DNA of 51,118 bases, from the NCBI GenBank assembly GCA_024226515.1, contig JAAELQ010000148.1:1-51118 (forward strand), read 5' to 3'. The DNA comes from a bacterium. GTDB lineage: Bacteria; Acidobacteriota; Polarisedimenticolia; Polarisedimenticolales; Polarisedimenticolaceae. Made by a program: the position numbers and the translations under genes. The notes under the pieces were generated by a model that was given only the letters and a program-made list of their open reading frames with translations, searched no databases and was not told the origin of the DNA. Below are positions 19,292 through 29,152 of the stretch, piece after piece (positions within the stretch are counted from its first letter, which is position 1; every line of letters starts with the position of its first letter).

Positions 19292-19684
19292 TCAGGCGGG
19301 TTCGGGAAAGCAAGACGCCAGACCGCGGTCGAAGGTCTTGACCCGCGTCACGCCGCGTCGGACGCAGCACGCCGCGTGCAGCAGGTCTCGGGCGCCCAGC
19401 GACGGGTGCTTCGCGGTCAGGTCGCGGGCCAGCCGGACGTCGTCGGCCTCGATCGACCAGACGTCGCCGACGCAGGACTCGAGCAGGCGGATCGCGGCAT
19501 CGTGCGTGCCCATCCGCTCGACCGGCAGGTACGCGTGCAGCAGCTCCTGGAGAACCTCCGCCGAGGTAGCGAGAGGAACGGCACGGTCCGCGATCGCGTC
19601 CTCGAAGAAGCGACGCGCAACTTCCTTCAGGGGGTGGTCCCGCCCCACCGCGTACATGAACACGTTGGTATCGACGAACGTCAC
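19292..19684 (-). CDS. vapC: VapC-type PIN-domain toxin (ribonuclease)
   Basis: 130 aa, the normal size for VapC. The PIN pattern is complete: D5 in VDTNVFMY, E43 in SAEVLQELLH, D100 in GARDLLHAA and D119 in KTFDRGL, the acidic residues that bind Mg2+ for RNA cleavage. The start is GTG 19684, which overlaps the antitoxin stop (GTGA), typical for translationally coupled toxin-antitoxin pairs; longer forms in this frame would lie inside the antitoxin gene. It converges on the FG-GAP gene with a 2-nt gap. Target RNA unknown. The toxin appears intact. Confidence 0.9.
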   Translation of the reverse strand: MTFVDTNVFMYAVGRDHPLKEVARRFFEDAIADRAVPLATSAEVLQELLHAYLPVERMGTHDAAIRLLESCVGDVWSIEADDVRLARDLTAKHPSLGARDLLHAACCVRRGVTRVKTFDRGLASCFPEPA

Positions 19685-19956
19685 GTCTCCGAGCCGCCGC
19701 GGCGACGCGACCGGGCGATCACGTCGAGATGCTCGTCCCAGTCCGGTTCGCGCCCGGTCTCGGCGGCGTCGCAGACCTTCCAGAACCCGCGCAGGTCGTC
19801 CATCGAGCGAAGGCCTCCGTAATGGCCTGCGGCATCGATGCGATCGCGCGCCAGCTTCCGCAGCCATCCGCTCAGGGTCATCCCCTCCACGGCGGCTTGG
19901 CGCCGGAAGCGCTCCGCCTCGTGCTCGTCGACGACCACTTGGATTCTTCTGGACAT
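19681..19956 (-). CDS. Antitoxin partner of VapC (ribbon-helix-helix-like)
   Basis: 91 aa. The N-terminal ~45 residues (RIQVVVDEHEAERFRRQAAV, then GMTLSGWLRKLARDRID) have the strand-helix-helix pattern of a ribbon-helix-helix DNA-binding antitoxin. The C-terminal part (about 50-91) is polar and likely wraps around VapC. A TAGGTAG purine stretch lies just before the ATG. It is the first gene of the toxin-antitoxin operon, behind a strong promoter whose -35 overlaps a palindrome, which fits autorepression by the antitoxin or the complex. Confidence 0.82.
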   Translation of the reverse strand: MSRRIQVVVDEHEAERFRRQAAVEGMTLSGWLRKLARDRIDAAGHYGGLRSMDDLRGFWKVCDAAETGREPDWDEHLDVIARSRRRGGSET

Positions 19957-19984
19957 ATTCTACCTATACACCAGACTCATACAT

Positions 19985-20016
19985 ATCATACATACACATC
20001 ATTGAATTGACAATTC
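19985..20016 (-). promoter_or_regulatory. Toxin-antitoxin promoter with operator-like palindrome
   Basis: On the minus strand TTGTCA (plus 20008-20013) is followed after exactly 17 nt by TATGAT (plus 19985-19990), a near-consensus sigma-70 promoter about 29 nt before the antitoxin ATG. The -35 lies inside a perfect 13-nt palindrome GAATTGACAATTC (20004-20016). The stretch 19950-20020 is strikingly AT-rich and contains repeated CATA units, unlike its surroundings. The palindrome is the likely antitoxin operator. Confidence 0.75.
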
Positions 20017-20073
20017 GACCCTTCCGCCGGGTTTCCGGCGGCAGAGAACCCGGCCTGCCGGGAGTGTTCCCGC

Positions 20074-20760
20074 CTACGCGGCCAGGGAGCGGATCAGCGA
20101 GGTCTTGCCGTACGAGGTCGCCGAGTGGAAGCGGCGCAGCGTACGCAGCCGCTTCGCCGGATCGAGCGCGCCGAGCGCGTCGAGGAAGCGCACGCCCCAG
20201 CGACGGGCGTCGCGGTAGCGTGCGCGCACGCGAGTGTCGGGGTCGGTAAAGCGGATCTTGCCGAACAGATGGTGGCGCAGCCACAGTTTCTGCTCGACTT
20301 CCAGGGCCGGACGGTTGCCGGCGAGGAAGCGCGTCAGCACCAGGTGCTTGCTGACGTTGGCGTGCAGCTCGAGCTCGAACATCGACACCGTGCGCTGCTC
20401 GCGGACGCGCTCGGCCAGCACCAGCAGGTGGTCCAGCTCCTCGACCAGCGCGGCGAAGGCGTCGACGTTCTCGTCGCCCAGCCCCCGCTGGGGTGGGAAG
20501 CGTTCGAGCCGCTCGATCTGCTCGTCGGGGAAGAACAGCGCCGCGCGCACCGAGCGTCCGGTCTCGCGGAACAGCACCTTCGCCCCGCAGCCGGCTCCCG
20601 AGCGCGGCGCGTGCAGGAACTCCTCTTCCTCGGCGTACAGCAACTTGTAGCCGCGATGGCCGATGACGAAGCGACCGGCGCTCTCGAGGCCGGTGTACAT
20701 GTGGTACGTGCGCTCGAGCAGACCCTGGACCTGGTCCAGCAGGCAGCGTGGGCCGTTCAC
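20074..20760 (-). CDS. Uncharacterised partner of the AAA+ ATPase
   Basis: 228 aa, no signal peptide or membrane segment, mostly helical and highly charged. I recognise no family. Visible features: an N-terminal segment about 5-45 (LLDQVQGLLERTYHMYTGLE), a central Leu/Glu-rich helix pair (AFAALVEELDHLLVLAERVR) and an Arg-rich C-terminal third. GKTSL near the C-terminus is not a P-loop (no GxxxxGK context). GTG 20760 overlaps the ATPase stop by 4 nt (GTGA), so the two are translationally coupled and probably made in a fixed ratio. It is best read as an adaptor, substrate or co-factor of the ATPase; this is inference from context only. Confidence 0.65.
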   Translation of the reverse strand: MNGPRCLLDQVQGLLERTYHMYTGLESAGRFVIGHRGYKLLYAEEEEFLHAPRSGAGCGAKVLFRETGRSVRAALFFPDEQIERLERFPPQRGLGDENVDAFAALVEELDHLLVLAERVREQRTVSMFELELHANVSKHLVLTRFLAGNRPALEVEQKLWLRHHLFGKIRFTDPDTRVRARYRDARRWGVRFLDALGALDPAKRLRTLRRFHSATSYGKTSLIRSLAA

Positions 20761-22640
20761 GACGGCTCCCGCGAATTCTCGGGGACGTAGTCGAACTCAC
20801 CGTCGCGGCAGACGACGTGCAGCGTGTCGTAGTCGAGGCGTGCGCGCGTGTGCTCCAGCACGCGACGGCCGACCTCGCCCGGCTCCGCCGCGCGCTCACC
20901 CGAGCGGATCTCGCGGATCCACTGCAGCAGGCCGCGGTCGCCCTCGCGCCGTCGGTCGTCCTGCGACACCTTCTTTGCGATCTCGACGTTGCACACCGAC
21001 TCGAGCGTGGCGGCCAGGTGCCGGGCGCCGTAGGTCGGGGAGAAGCCGCGCCCGATCAATTCCTCGCGTGCCGAGTCGTCGAGGACGACGCGCAGGCCGT
21101 GCACCTCGGCGTAGCGCCGGGCGATGCGGTCGAACTCCAGATCCAGAATCCGCTCGGCGCTCGATCGCGTCAACCGGTTGAAGTGGACCATGCGCACGCG
21201 GTTGACGAACTCCGGCTTCAGCGCGTGGCGCAGCTCCTTGCGGATGTCGGTGTCGATCGCGACGTCGCGCGCGTCCTCGTCCATGAAGCCGACGGGCACG
21301 CTGCGCTGCTGGGCGTCGCTGTAGCCCAGGTTCGAGGTGAAGAACAGCATCGAGTTGGAGAAGTTGAGCACGTTGCCGCGGTTGTCGGTCGTCGTGCCGC
21401 GATCCAGGATCGACAGGAAGAACGTCAGCAGCTGCGAGTGCGCCTTCTCGACCTCGTCGACGAGGATCACGCTGAACGGGGCGCGCGAGGAGCGCTCGTG
21501 GAACGCGGTCAGCAACCCCTCCTCATCGGAGCGGATGAAGCCGCGCGTCGCACCGCGCAGCTCGTTGATATCGGACGGATACGTGTAGTTCGGACCCTCG
21601 ATGGTCAGCGCCGGGATCTCGGTGTTCCACACACCCTCGAGCAGGCGGCACAGACTCTCGACGAGGTGGTTCTTGCCCACGCCGGTGGGGCCGACGAGGA
21701 AGTAGGCCGGCGGCTTGCGCAGGTCGCGCGTACCCGCGGCGAACAGGCTGAATTCGTCGCACAGCGTCTCGACGGCCCGCGTCTGATCGACGACGGTCGC
21801 GTTCAGGGCATGCCCCAGCTGAGCGATGTCGAGCGACGAGAACAGCAGCAGCCGTTCGTAGATCGACAGCGCCTGCTGCTCGGACAGGTCGCCGTCGGTC
21901 GCCGATTCTCCGCGCGCGGCCTGCACGTAGGCGTCCGCCTCGGCCTTGTCCACGGGCACGAGCGCCGTTACCTCGTCCCGCTTCGTCAGCGCCTCGGCGG
22001 CGGCCGCCATCAGCGGAACCCGGGCCGCCACGTCGCGCATCGACTCGGGCAGGTCGTGGCCGGTCCCGCGCAGAATCTCCGCGTAGACGCGGAAGCGTTC
22101 TGCGCACTGGCGCATGAACGTGACTTCCTGCTCCAGCGGCAGCATCAACAGCCGGTTCTCCTTGAAGAACTTGTGCAGCCTGCGGTCCTCGGCCAGCAGC
22201 TCGAGCGCCTCCCCCGCCATGCGGTAGGCGCGCGCCCCGAGCTCTTCGAGGTCGTAGCCCTTGACCTGGCGCAGGCCGAGCAGGCCGATGTCGAACAGCG
22301 CCTTGTCGCCCACGACGCGCACGTCCTCGGGCAGCCGGCGCACGAGGTACAGCGCCTCCCCTTCGCCCTGGCGTTGTTTCTCGATCAGCTGATCGATCAG
22401 GTTGGCGAGGAAGCCCCTCTCGGGGTGCATGATGCGCAGCAGGCGCTCCTCGGAGTAGACGTCGGTCAGCAACAACGAGCACTCGGTGATGACGCGCGTC
22501 AGGTGGCGCACCTCGAGGTCGTCCATGATGCGATCGGGCTGCAGCGCCTGCGCGGCGTCGCGCAGCCGGGCCTCCAGGCTCTCCTGGTCCAGGCGCTCGA
22601 TCCGTCGCCGCGATTCGTCGTCGATCTGTCGTTCTGCCAT
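20757..22640 (-). CDS. Clp/HSP100-like AAA+ ATPase with novel N-terminal half
   Basis: 627 aa. A single AAA+ module of the ClpA/ClpB D2 type lies at about 300-560: Walker A GPTGVGKN (317-324), Walker B SVILVDE ending at E396, sensor-1 region LFFTSNLG, KPEFVNRV carrying the likely arginine finger, and sensor-2 GARHL. The Walker A is unusual: the Thr/Ser after the Lys is Asn324. Residues 1-290 are helical and match no Clp N-domain that I know. There is no IGF/L-type ClpP loop visible. ATG 22640 is preferred to GTG 22658 because GAGGG lies 8 nt upstream. The gene is divergent from groES-groEL, so a heat-stress unfoldase or remodelling role is plausible. Confidence 0.8.
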   Translation of the reverse strand: MAERQIDDESRRRIERLDQESLEARLRDAAQALQPDRIMDDLEVRHLTRVITECSLLLTDVYSEERLLRIMHPERGFLANLIDQLIEKQRQGEGEALYLVRRLPEDVRVVGDKALFDIGLLGLRQVKGYDLEELGARAYRMAGEALELLAEDRRLHKFFKENRLLMLPLEQEVTFMRQCAERFRVYAEILRGTGHDLPESMRDVAARVPLMAAAAEALTKRDEVTALVPVDKAEADAYVQAARGESATDGDLSEQQALSIYERLLLFSSLDIAQLGHALNATVVDQTRAVETLCDEFSLFAAGTRDLRKPPAYFLVGPTGVGKNHLVESLCRLLEGVWNTEIPALTIEGPNYTYPSDINELRGATRGFIRSDEEGLLTAFHERSSRAPFSVILVDEVEKAHSQLLTFFLSILDRGTTTDNRGNVLNFSNSMLFFTSNLGYSDAQQRSVPVGFMDEDARDVAIDTDIRKELRHALKPEFVNRVRMVHFNRLTRSSAERILDLEFDRIARRYAEVHGLRVVLDDSAREELIGRGFSPTYGARHLAATLESVCNVEIAKKVSQDDRRREGDRGLLQWIREIRSGERAAEPGEVGRRVLEHTRARLDYDTLHVVCRDGEFDYVPENSREPS

Positions 22641-22816
22641 GCGTCGTGCCCTCGACACAAGAAGTTACGCCCCACCCCCTACTCGTATCAAGAACCGTGC
22701 CCCGCGGCCGCGGCGGGATTCAGGGGTTTTTGCTACGTTTCGGAGAGTTCCCTACCCCTTAATGTCACCTCCGGACCGCATCGCGTCCACCGAAGTGAAA
22801 TCTTTTTCGGCCCGCC

Positions 22817-22845
22817 TTGACACCCCCTGAGGCCAATCCTATAGT
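22817..22845 (+). promoter_or_regulatory. groESL sigma-70 promoter
   Basis: TTGACA (22817-22822), a 17-nt spacer, then TATAGT (22840-22845). This near-perfect housekeeping promoter puts the transcription start inside the CIRCE element just downstream, so repressor binding would block initiation. Confidence 0.88.
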
Positions 22846-22847
22846 AC

Positions 22848-22872
22848 TGGCACTCGGCACCCAGGAGTGCCA
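22848..22872 (+). promoter_or_regulatory. CIRCE element (HrcA operator)
   Basis: TGGCACTC, 9-nt spacer, GAGTGCCA: a perfect 8-bp inverted repeat with the exact CIRCE spacing (consensus TTAGCACTC-N9-GAGTGCTAA). HrcA binds it in many bacteria and is itself stabilised by GroEL, giving heat-shock feedback. hrcA is not in the window. Confidence 0.93.
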
Positions 22873-22936
22873 AACAACAAAACAGAAACCGTTTAGATTC
22901 AGAGATTTAAGTCCCTTTCTGGAGGAAGAGAGAACC

Positions 22937-23221
<285 letters not shown>

Positions 23222-23240
23222 TCCACCCCCCGCTTCATAA

Positions 23241-24932
<1,692 letters not shown>

Positions 24933-24966
24933 TCCACCCGTCACCCTGACGACGTCAGTCAGTGAG

Positions 24967-25001
24967 AAGCCCGGCCGTTCGCGGCCGGGCTTTTTTCTGT
25001 T
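24967..25001 (+). terminator. Rho-independent terminator of groESL
   Basis: A 9-bp GC stem GCCCGGCCG (24969-24977) / CGGCCGGGC (24982-24990) with a TTCG loop, extended by AA/TT pairs and followed by TTTTTT at 24991-24996. A textbook intrinsic terminator 35 nt after the groEL stop. Confidence 0.95.
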
Positions 25002-25037
25002 TGATGTACCGTGGCGCCGCATGTCGGAGGCGCGTCG

Positions 25038-25931
25038 TTGACGGATTCTCGCGAGAATCGCGCACTGGTCGTGACCGGGCTGGTGCTGGTCCAGGTGTTC
25101 TTCGGACTGAACTACCTGGCGGCCAAGCTGATCCTCGAGGAGATTCCGCCGCGCGCCTGGGCGCTGTTGCGCGCCGGAGGGGCGGCCGTGATCGTCCTGG
25201 CCGTCGTGCTGCTCGCGCGGCGTCGGTTGCCCCGCTCGCCCGTCGTATGGCTCAAGCTGGCCGGACTCGCGCTGCTCGGCGTGGTCGTCAATCAGGTCTG
25301 TTTCATCGAGGGGCTGTCGCGCACGACACCGACACACTCCGCGCTGATCAACACGACGATTCCGATCGACACCATGCTGTTCGCCGTGCTGCTCGGCCGC
25401 GAGAAGCTGCGCCGCGGCCGCGTCGCGGCGCTGCTCGTCGCGCTGGCCGGGGTGCTGCTGGTCATCCTGCCCGGAGCGTCGACGGGCACTCCCCTGCTGA
25501 CGGGTGACCTGTTGACGGTCGTCAACGCGGCCTCGTTCTCGCTGTTTCTCGTACTGTCGCGCCGGCTCGTCACGCAGAGCGACCCGCTCGGCGCATCGGC
25601 GGTCCTGCTGCTGTTCGGCACGCTCGGCATCGCGACGATCGGGCTGCCGCAGTTGATGGCGACCGACCTGGCGGCCGTCTCGTCCAGGACGTGGGGGTTC
25701 GCCGCCTTCGTCATCGTCTTCCCCACCGCGGGCGCGTACCTGATCAACTACTGGGCTCTGGCGCGTGTGGACTCGTCCGTCGTGGCGTTCTTCATCTTCC
25801 TCCAGCCGGTGCTCGCCACGGGGCTGTCGATGCTGTTGCTCGGCGAGCAGCCCGCCGTGTCGGTCTACGTCGGCGCCGCGCTGATCTTCCTCGGCGTCTT
25901 CCTCGAGCTGCGCCCGGCCCCGCGCGATTAG
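25038..25931 (+). CDS. EamA/DMT-family transporter
   Basis: 297 aa with about ten transmembrane helices in two EamA halves; the first begins VVTGLVLVQVFFGLNYLAAK, the second around LLTGDLLTVVNAASFSLFLV. Inner-membrane drug/metabolite transporter; substrate cannot be told. Start: TTG 25038 is chosen because GGAGG (25026-25030) is 7 nt upstream; GTG 25011 in the same frame sits right behind the groEL terminator and lacks a ribosome-binding site, and the ATG at 25021 is out of frame. Likely transcribed on its own. Confidence 0.88.
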   Translation: MTDSRENRALVVTGLVLVQVFFGLNYLAAKLILEEIPPRAWALLRAGGAAVIVLAVVLLARRRLPRSPVVWLKLAGLALLGVVVNQVCFIEGLSRTTPTHSALINTTIPIDTMLFAVLLGREKLRRGRVAALLVALAGVLLVILPGASTGTPLLTGDLLTVVNAASFSLFLVLSRRLVTQSDPLGASAVLLLFGTLGIATIGLPQLMATDLAAVSSRTWGFAAFVIVFPTAGAYLINYWALARVDSSVVAFFIFLQPVLATGLSMLLLGEQPAVSVYVGAALIFLGVFLELRPAPRD

Positions 25932-26033
25932 CGGCCAGCCGTTCCGCGTTGGCGGGGTTTTCCGGTTGCGCCGTTCGCCCGACCTCACAATCCGTCGTTG
26001 TCGAGGCGCGGGTGCTCCGTACTGTCTTGCTAA

Positions 26034-26471
26034 ATGCGTCGCTCCCTGCTCATCCTCGCCATGTTTTTCTTCGCCGTGCTCTCGACCGAGGCCCGCGCGG
26101 ACGACGATCGTGCGCTGGCCTTCATCGCGCACATGGTGCGCGGGATTCAGGCCACCGCCATGGAATGCCCAGAAGCCGTGCTGGACGAGCTCAGCGGCGG
26201 TCAGGTGCGCGCCGTGTGCGCCGAGTTCGACGGCGACTTCACGCTGTTCCGCAAGCGCTGGACCCTGCGCCTGCTGCTCAACGCCTCGCTCGAGACCGAG
26301 AGTGAAACGAGTCCTCAGCCACAGGCCCTGGCGCGAACCGAGTGGCAGTCCAACGCGGACGTCCACGAACGCGTGTACAGCGTGGGCGACACGCTCGTCG
26401 CCGTACGCTTCGTCGGCGGCGAGCTGCTGCTGGCCTATCGCTCGGACATCGACGTCGAGCGTCTGGTCTGA
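26034..26471 (+). CDS. Small exported protein of unknown function
   Basis: 145 aa with a clear signal peptide (SLLILAMFFFAVLSTEARA, about 4-22). The mature part has two cysteines (in MECPEA and RAVCAEF) that could form a disulphide in the periplasm, and a C-terminal beta-rich section (VYSVGDTLVAVRFVGGELLL). No family recognised. The ribosome-binding site is weak. It converges on the amidohydrolase gene; a short CGGGG/CCCCG hairpin at 26474-26486 lies between the two stops. Confidence 0.65.
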   Translation: MRRSLLILAMFFFAVLSTEARADDDRALAFIAHMVRGIQATAMECPEAVLDELSGGQVRAVCAEFDGDFTLFRKRWTLRLLLNASLETESETSPQPQALARTEWQSNADVHERVYSVGDTLVAVRFVGGELLLAYRSDIDVERLV

Positions 26472-26491
26472 AGCGGGGTCTCCCCGGCGTT

Positions 26492-27688
26492 CTATCGCGG
26501 GCACTCCGCGTGCAACGCCAGACGCGCCAGCATCTCCGAGCCTCGCGGCAGCACCGACTCGTCGATGTCGAACTCCGGCGAGTGATGCGGCGCCGTGATC
26601 CCCAGCTCTTCGTTCCCCGCGCCGAGAAACAGGAACGCTCCCGGCCGCTCGCGCAGGAAGTACGAGAAGTCCTCGGAGGCCGCGATCGGCGGCGGCTCGC
26701 TGACGCTGTCCTCACCCACCGTCATCGTCGCCGCCTCGCGCGCGATGCGCGCCGCCTCCGTCGAGTTGATCACGGCGGGATACCCCTCGTGGATCGTCAC
26801 CTCGGCGCGACAGCCCGCACCGGCGGCCGTGGCCTCGAGCAGCTCGCGCACGCGCGTGCGCAGCGTCTGCCGCACGCGATCGTCGAACGAGCGCAGCGTT
26901 CCGGTCATTCGCGCATCGTCGGGGATGATGTTCGTCGCGGTGCCCGCGTGCAGCTCGCCCACGGTGACCACGGCGGGTTGCACCGGATCGATCGTGCGCG
27001 AGACGATCGTCTGCAGCGCCGTGACGCACTGCGCCGCGGCCACGATCGGATCGCGGCTCTCGTGCGGCAACGCGCCGTGTCCTCCGCGGCCCACGATCCG
27101 CGCCTGGAACGAGTCCACCGCGGCCATGAACGCGCCGGGGCGGACGAGGATCCTGCCCGCCGGCTCGAGCGACCACAGGTGCAGGCCGTAGACCGCGCCG
27201 ACCGGGACGATGTCGAGCACGCCCTCCTCGACCATGCGCCTGCCGCCGCCCAGGCCCTCCTCGGCGGGCTGGAAACAGAACACGACCGGTCGCGAGAGTG
27301 CGTCGCGCATCTCGCACAGCACCTCGGCGGCGCCGAGCAGCATCGCGGTGTGACCGTCGTGCCCGCACGCGTGCATCCGCCCTTCGATCGTCGAGCCGTA
27401 GTCCCGGCCGGAGACTTCCTGGATCGGCAGCGCGTCCATGTCGGCGCGCAACAGCACCGCGGGTTCGTCGGAACCCGCCGGACGCAGGACACCGATCAGT
27501 CCGGTGCCCGCGATACCGGTGTGCACTTCGAGATCCAGCTCGCGCAGGTGCGACTCGACGATCGCCGCCGTCCTGTGCTCTTCGAAGCCCAGCTCGGGGT
27601 GGCGATGCAAATCGCGGCGCCAGCGAACGAGCGCTTCACGCCGATCGTCCGCCAGGCCCCGGACGCGCGTGTCGAAGTCGGCGGCCAT
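26492..27688 (-). CDS. M20-family metal-dependent amidohydrolase (hippurate hydrolase-like)
   Basis: 398 aa, usual length for the family. Metal-binding residues are in place: D83-x-D85 region (RADMDALPI), MHACGHDGH with C108 and H110, FQPAEEGLGG with the catalytic Glu pair, LHLW, and a C-terminal EDFSYF/HHSPEF. Known members cleave N-acyl or N-aminoacyl amino acids (hippurate, N-acetyl amino acids, IAA conjugates); the substrate here is unknown. The ATG at 27688 overlaps the stop of the upstream parvulin-like gene by 1 nt (TAATG), which fixes the start and implies coupling. No signal peptide, so cytoplasmic. Confidence 0.9.
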   Translation of the reverse strand: MAADFDTRVRGLADDRREALVRWRRDLHRHPELGFEEHRTAAIVESHLRELDLEVHTGIAGTGLIGVLRPAGSDEPAVLLRADMDALPIQEVSGRDYGSTIEGRMHACGHDGHTAMLLGAAEVLCEMRDALSRPVVFCFQPAEEGLGGGRRMVEEGVLDIVPVGAVYGLHLWSLEPAGRILVRPGAFMAAVDSFQARIVGRGGHGALPHESRDPIVAAAQCVTALQTIVSRTIDPVQPAVVTVGELHAGTATNIIPDDARMTGTLRSFDDRVRQTLRTRVRELLEATAAGAGCRAEVTIHEGYPAVINSTEAARIAREAATMTVGEDSVSEPPPIAASEDFSYFLRERPGAFLFLGAGNEELGITAPHHSPEFDIDESVLPRGSEMLARLALHAECPR

Positions 27689-28113
27689 TACTCGATGCGC
27701 TTGATGACGTGCCAGCCGTACGGGCTGTTGCCGGCGTGATACTTGGCCAGCCCGACCTCGCCGACCTCCAGCGAGAACGACACGTCGCCGAAGTACACGG
27801 CCATCTTGCGCCGCTCGAACGAGTTCGCCTTCAGCGCCGCGTCGGTGTTGGTCAGCGTGTACGTCGCTCCGCGATCGTCGGTGTACTCCTCGATCAACTT
27901 CATGAAGTCCTCGCCGTCCTGCGCGCGCTGCAACAACTCCTCGGCCAGCGCCCTGGCCTGGGCCTTCGTGCGGTCGAGCTGTTTGCCCCGGACCTTGTTC
28001 TTGAAGCTGATCAGGATGTGCTGGACGACGACGACGTCGGGCTCGCCCTTGCGTGCGAGTACGGGCACCGCGAACAGACTGACGAGAAGCAACAAGCAAA
28101 TCCACCGTTTCAT
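27688..28113 (-). CDS. Exported parvulin-type peptidyl-prolyl isomerase (PpiC-like)
   Basis: 141 aa. Signal peptide about 1-20 (WICLLLLVSLFAVPVLA). The rest is a single parvulin domain: VVVQHILISFKNK, the helical ALAEELLQRAQDGEDFMKLI, and the C-terminal VGEVGLAKYHAGNSPYGWHV ending IKRIE. It would act in the periplasm on exported proteins. ATG 28113 is chosen for the signal peptide and for GGGAGA just upstream; the frame is open beyond it. Coupled to the amidohydrolase gene by TAATG. Why the two are paired is unclear. It diverges from the mqnD operon. Confidence 0.82.
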   Translation of the reverse strand: MKRWICLLLLVSLFAVPVLARKGEPDVVVVQHILISFKNKVRGKQLDRTKAQARALAEELLQRAQDGEDFMKLIEEYTDDRGATYTLTNTDAALKANSFERRKMAVYFGDVSFSLEVGEVGLAKYHAGNSPYGWHVIKRIE

Positions 28114-28211
28114 CGATCGTTCTCCCGTGTTGTCGGAACCCGTGTGGGCCGAGTGGTCATTTTTCCACCGAAACGGCCGATCGAGCAAGCGTCGACGGGG
28201 ATCCCAGCGGT

Positions 28212-28240
28212 GTGGCACCCGCTTAGCGTTTCGATATAAT
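28212..28240 (+). promoter_or_regulatory. Promoter of the mqnD operon
   Basis: A perfect -10 TATAAT (28235-28240) lies 17 nt after GTGGCA (28212-28217, 4 of 6 matches to TTGACA), about 39 nt before the TTG start of mqnD. Confidence 0.75.
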
Positions 28241-28279
28241 CCTGCCTCAATCCCCGATAGGCTCCACAGGAGAATCGAC

Positions 28280-29152
28280 TTGCAGCCCAACAGCCCACCT
28301 CGCGTGCGCGTCGGCCACAGTCCGGATCCCGACGACGCCTTCATGTTCTACGGCATCGATTGCGGCGGCGTCGACACGGCCGGATTCGACATCGAGCAGG
28401 TCCTCGCGGACATCGAGACACTGAACCGCCGAGCGCTCGAGGGCCAGCTCGAGGTCAGCGCGGTCAGCATCCACGCCTACGCACACCTCGCGGACCAGTA
28501 CGCGCTGATGCCGTGCGGCGCGAGCATGGGCGACGGCTACGGTCCGTGCATCGTGGCGCGCGAGGCGCTGAACCCGGCGGATCTCAAGTCGAAGACGATC
28601 GCCGTGCCGGGGACACTGACGTCCGCCTTCCTCGCGCTGCGTCTCTACCTCGAACAGGACTTCGCGTTCAAGGTCGTTCCGTTCGACAAGATCCTCGACG
28701 TCGTCGAGGCGGGCGAGGCGGACGCCGGCCTGATCATCCACGAGGGCCAGTTGACCTACGGCGAGCGCGGCCTGCACATGATCGTCGACCTCGGCATCTG
28801 GTGGGGCGAGCGCACCGAGGGCCTGCCGCTGCCGCTGGGCGGCAACGTCGTGCGCAAGGATCTCGGCAACGAAGTGATGCAGAAGCTGACCGTCGTGCTG
28901 CGCGACAGCATCAACTTCGGGCTCGACAACCGCGCCGCGGCGTTGAAGTACGCACTGGACTTCGGCCGCGGGCTGGACACGGGACTGACCGATCGGTTCG
29001 TCGGCATGTACGTCAACGACCTGACACGCGACTACGGCGAGCGTGGACGGCAATCCATCGTGCGCTTTCTCAAGGAAGGCGCCGCCGCCGGGCTGGTGCC
29101 GCAAATCGAGCGGCTCGAGTTCGTCGACCTGCCTGGGGGTGAGTCCGCGTGA
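28280..29152 (+). CDS. mqnD: 1,4-dihydroxy-6-naphthoate synthase (MqnD), menaquinone biosynthesis
   Basis: 290 aa, normal for MqnD. The signature VRVGHSPDPDDAFMFYGI near the N-terminus and SVHAYA-like SIHAYAHLADQYALMPCG are typical. MqnD converts cyclic dehypoxanthine futalosine to 1,4-dihydroxy-6-naphthoate in the futalosine menaquinone pathway. Start: TTG 28280 is set by AGGAGA (28268-28273) 6 nt upstream; no ATG or GTG sits at a suitable place. First gene of a tight operon; its stop overlaps the ygfZ start (GTGA). The other mqn genes are not here. Confidence 0.92.
   Translation: MQPNSPPRVRVGHSPDPDDAFMFYGIDCGGVDTAGFDIEQVLADIETLNRRALEGQLEVSAVSIHAYAHLADQYALMPCGASMGDGYGPCIVAREALNPADLKSKTIAVPGTLTSAFLALRLYLEQDFAFKVVPFDKILDVVEAGEADAGLIIHEGQLTYGERGLHMIVDLGIWWGERTEGLPLPLGGNVVRKDLGNEVMQKLTVVLRDSINFGLDNRAAALKYALDFGRGLDTGLTDRFVGMYVNDLTRDYGERGRQSIVRFLKEGAAAGLVPQIERLEFVDLPGGESA

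Noticed and set aside
20090..20110. GKTSL near the C-terminus of the AAA+ partner as an ATP-binding P-loop.
   Set aside because: It lacks the preceding glycine-rich loop and strand, and sits at the extreme C-terminus.
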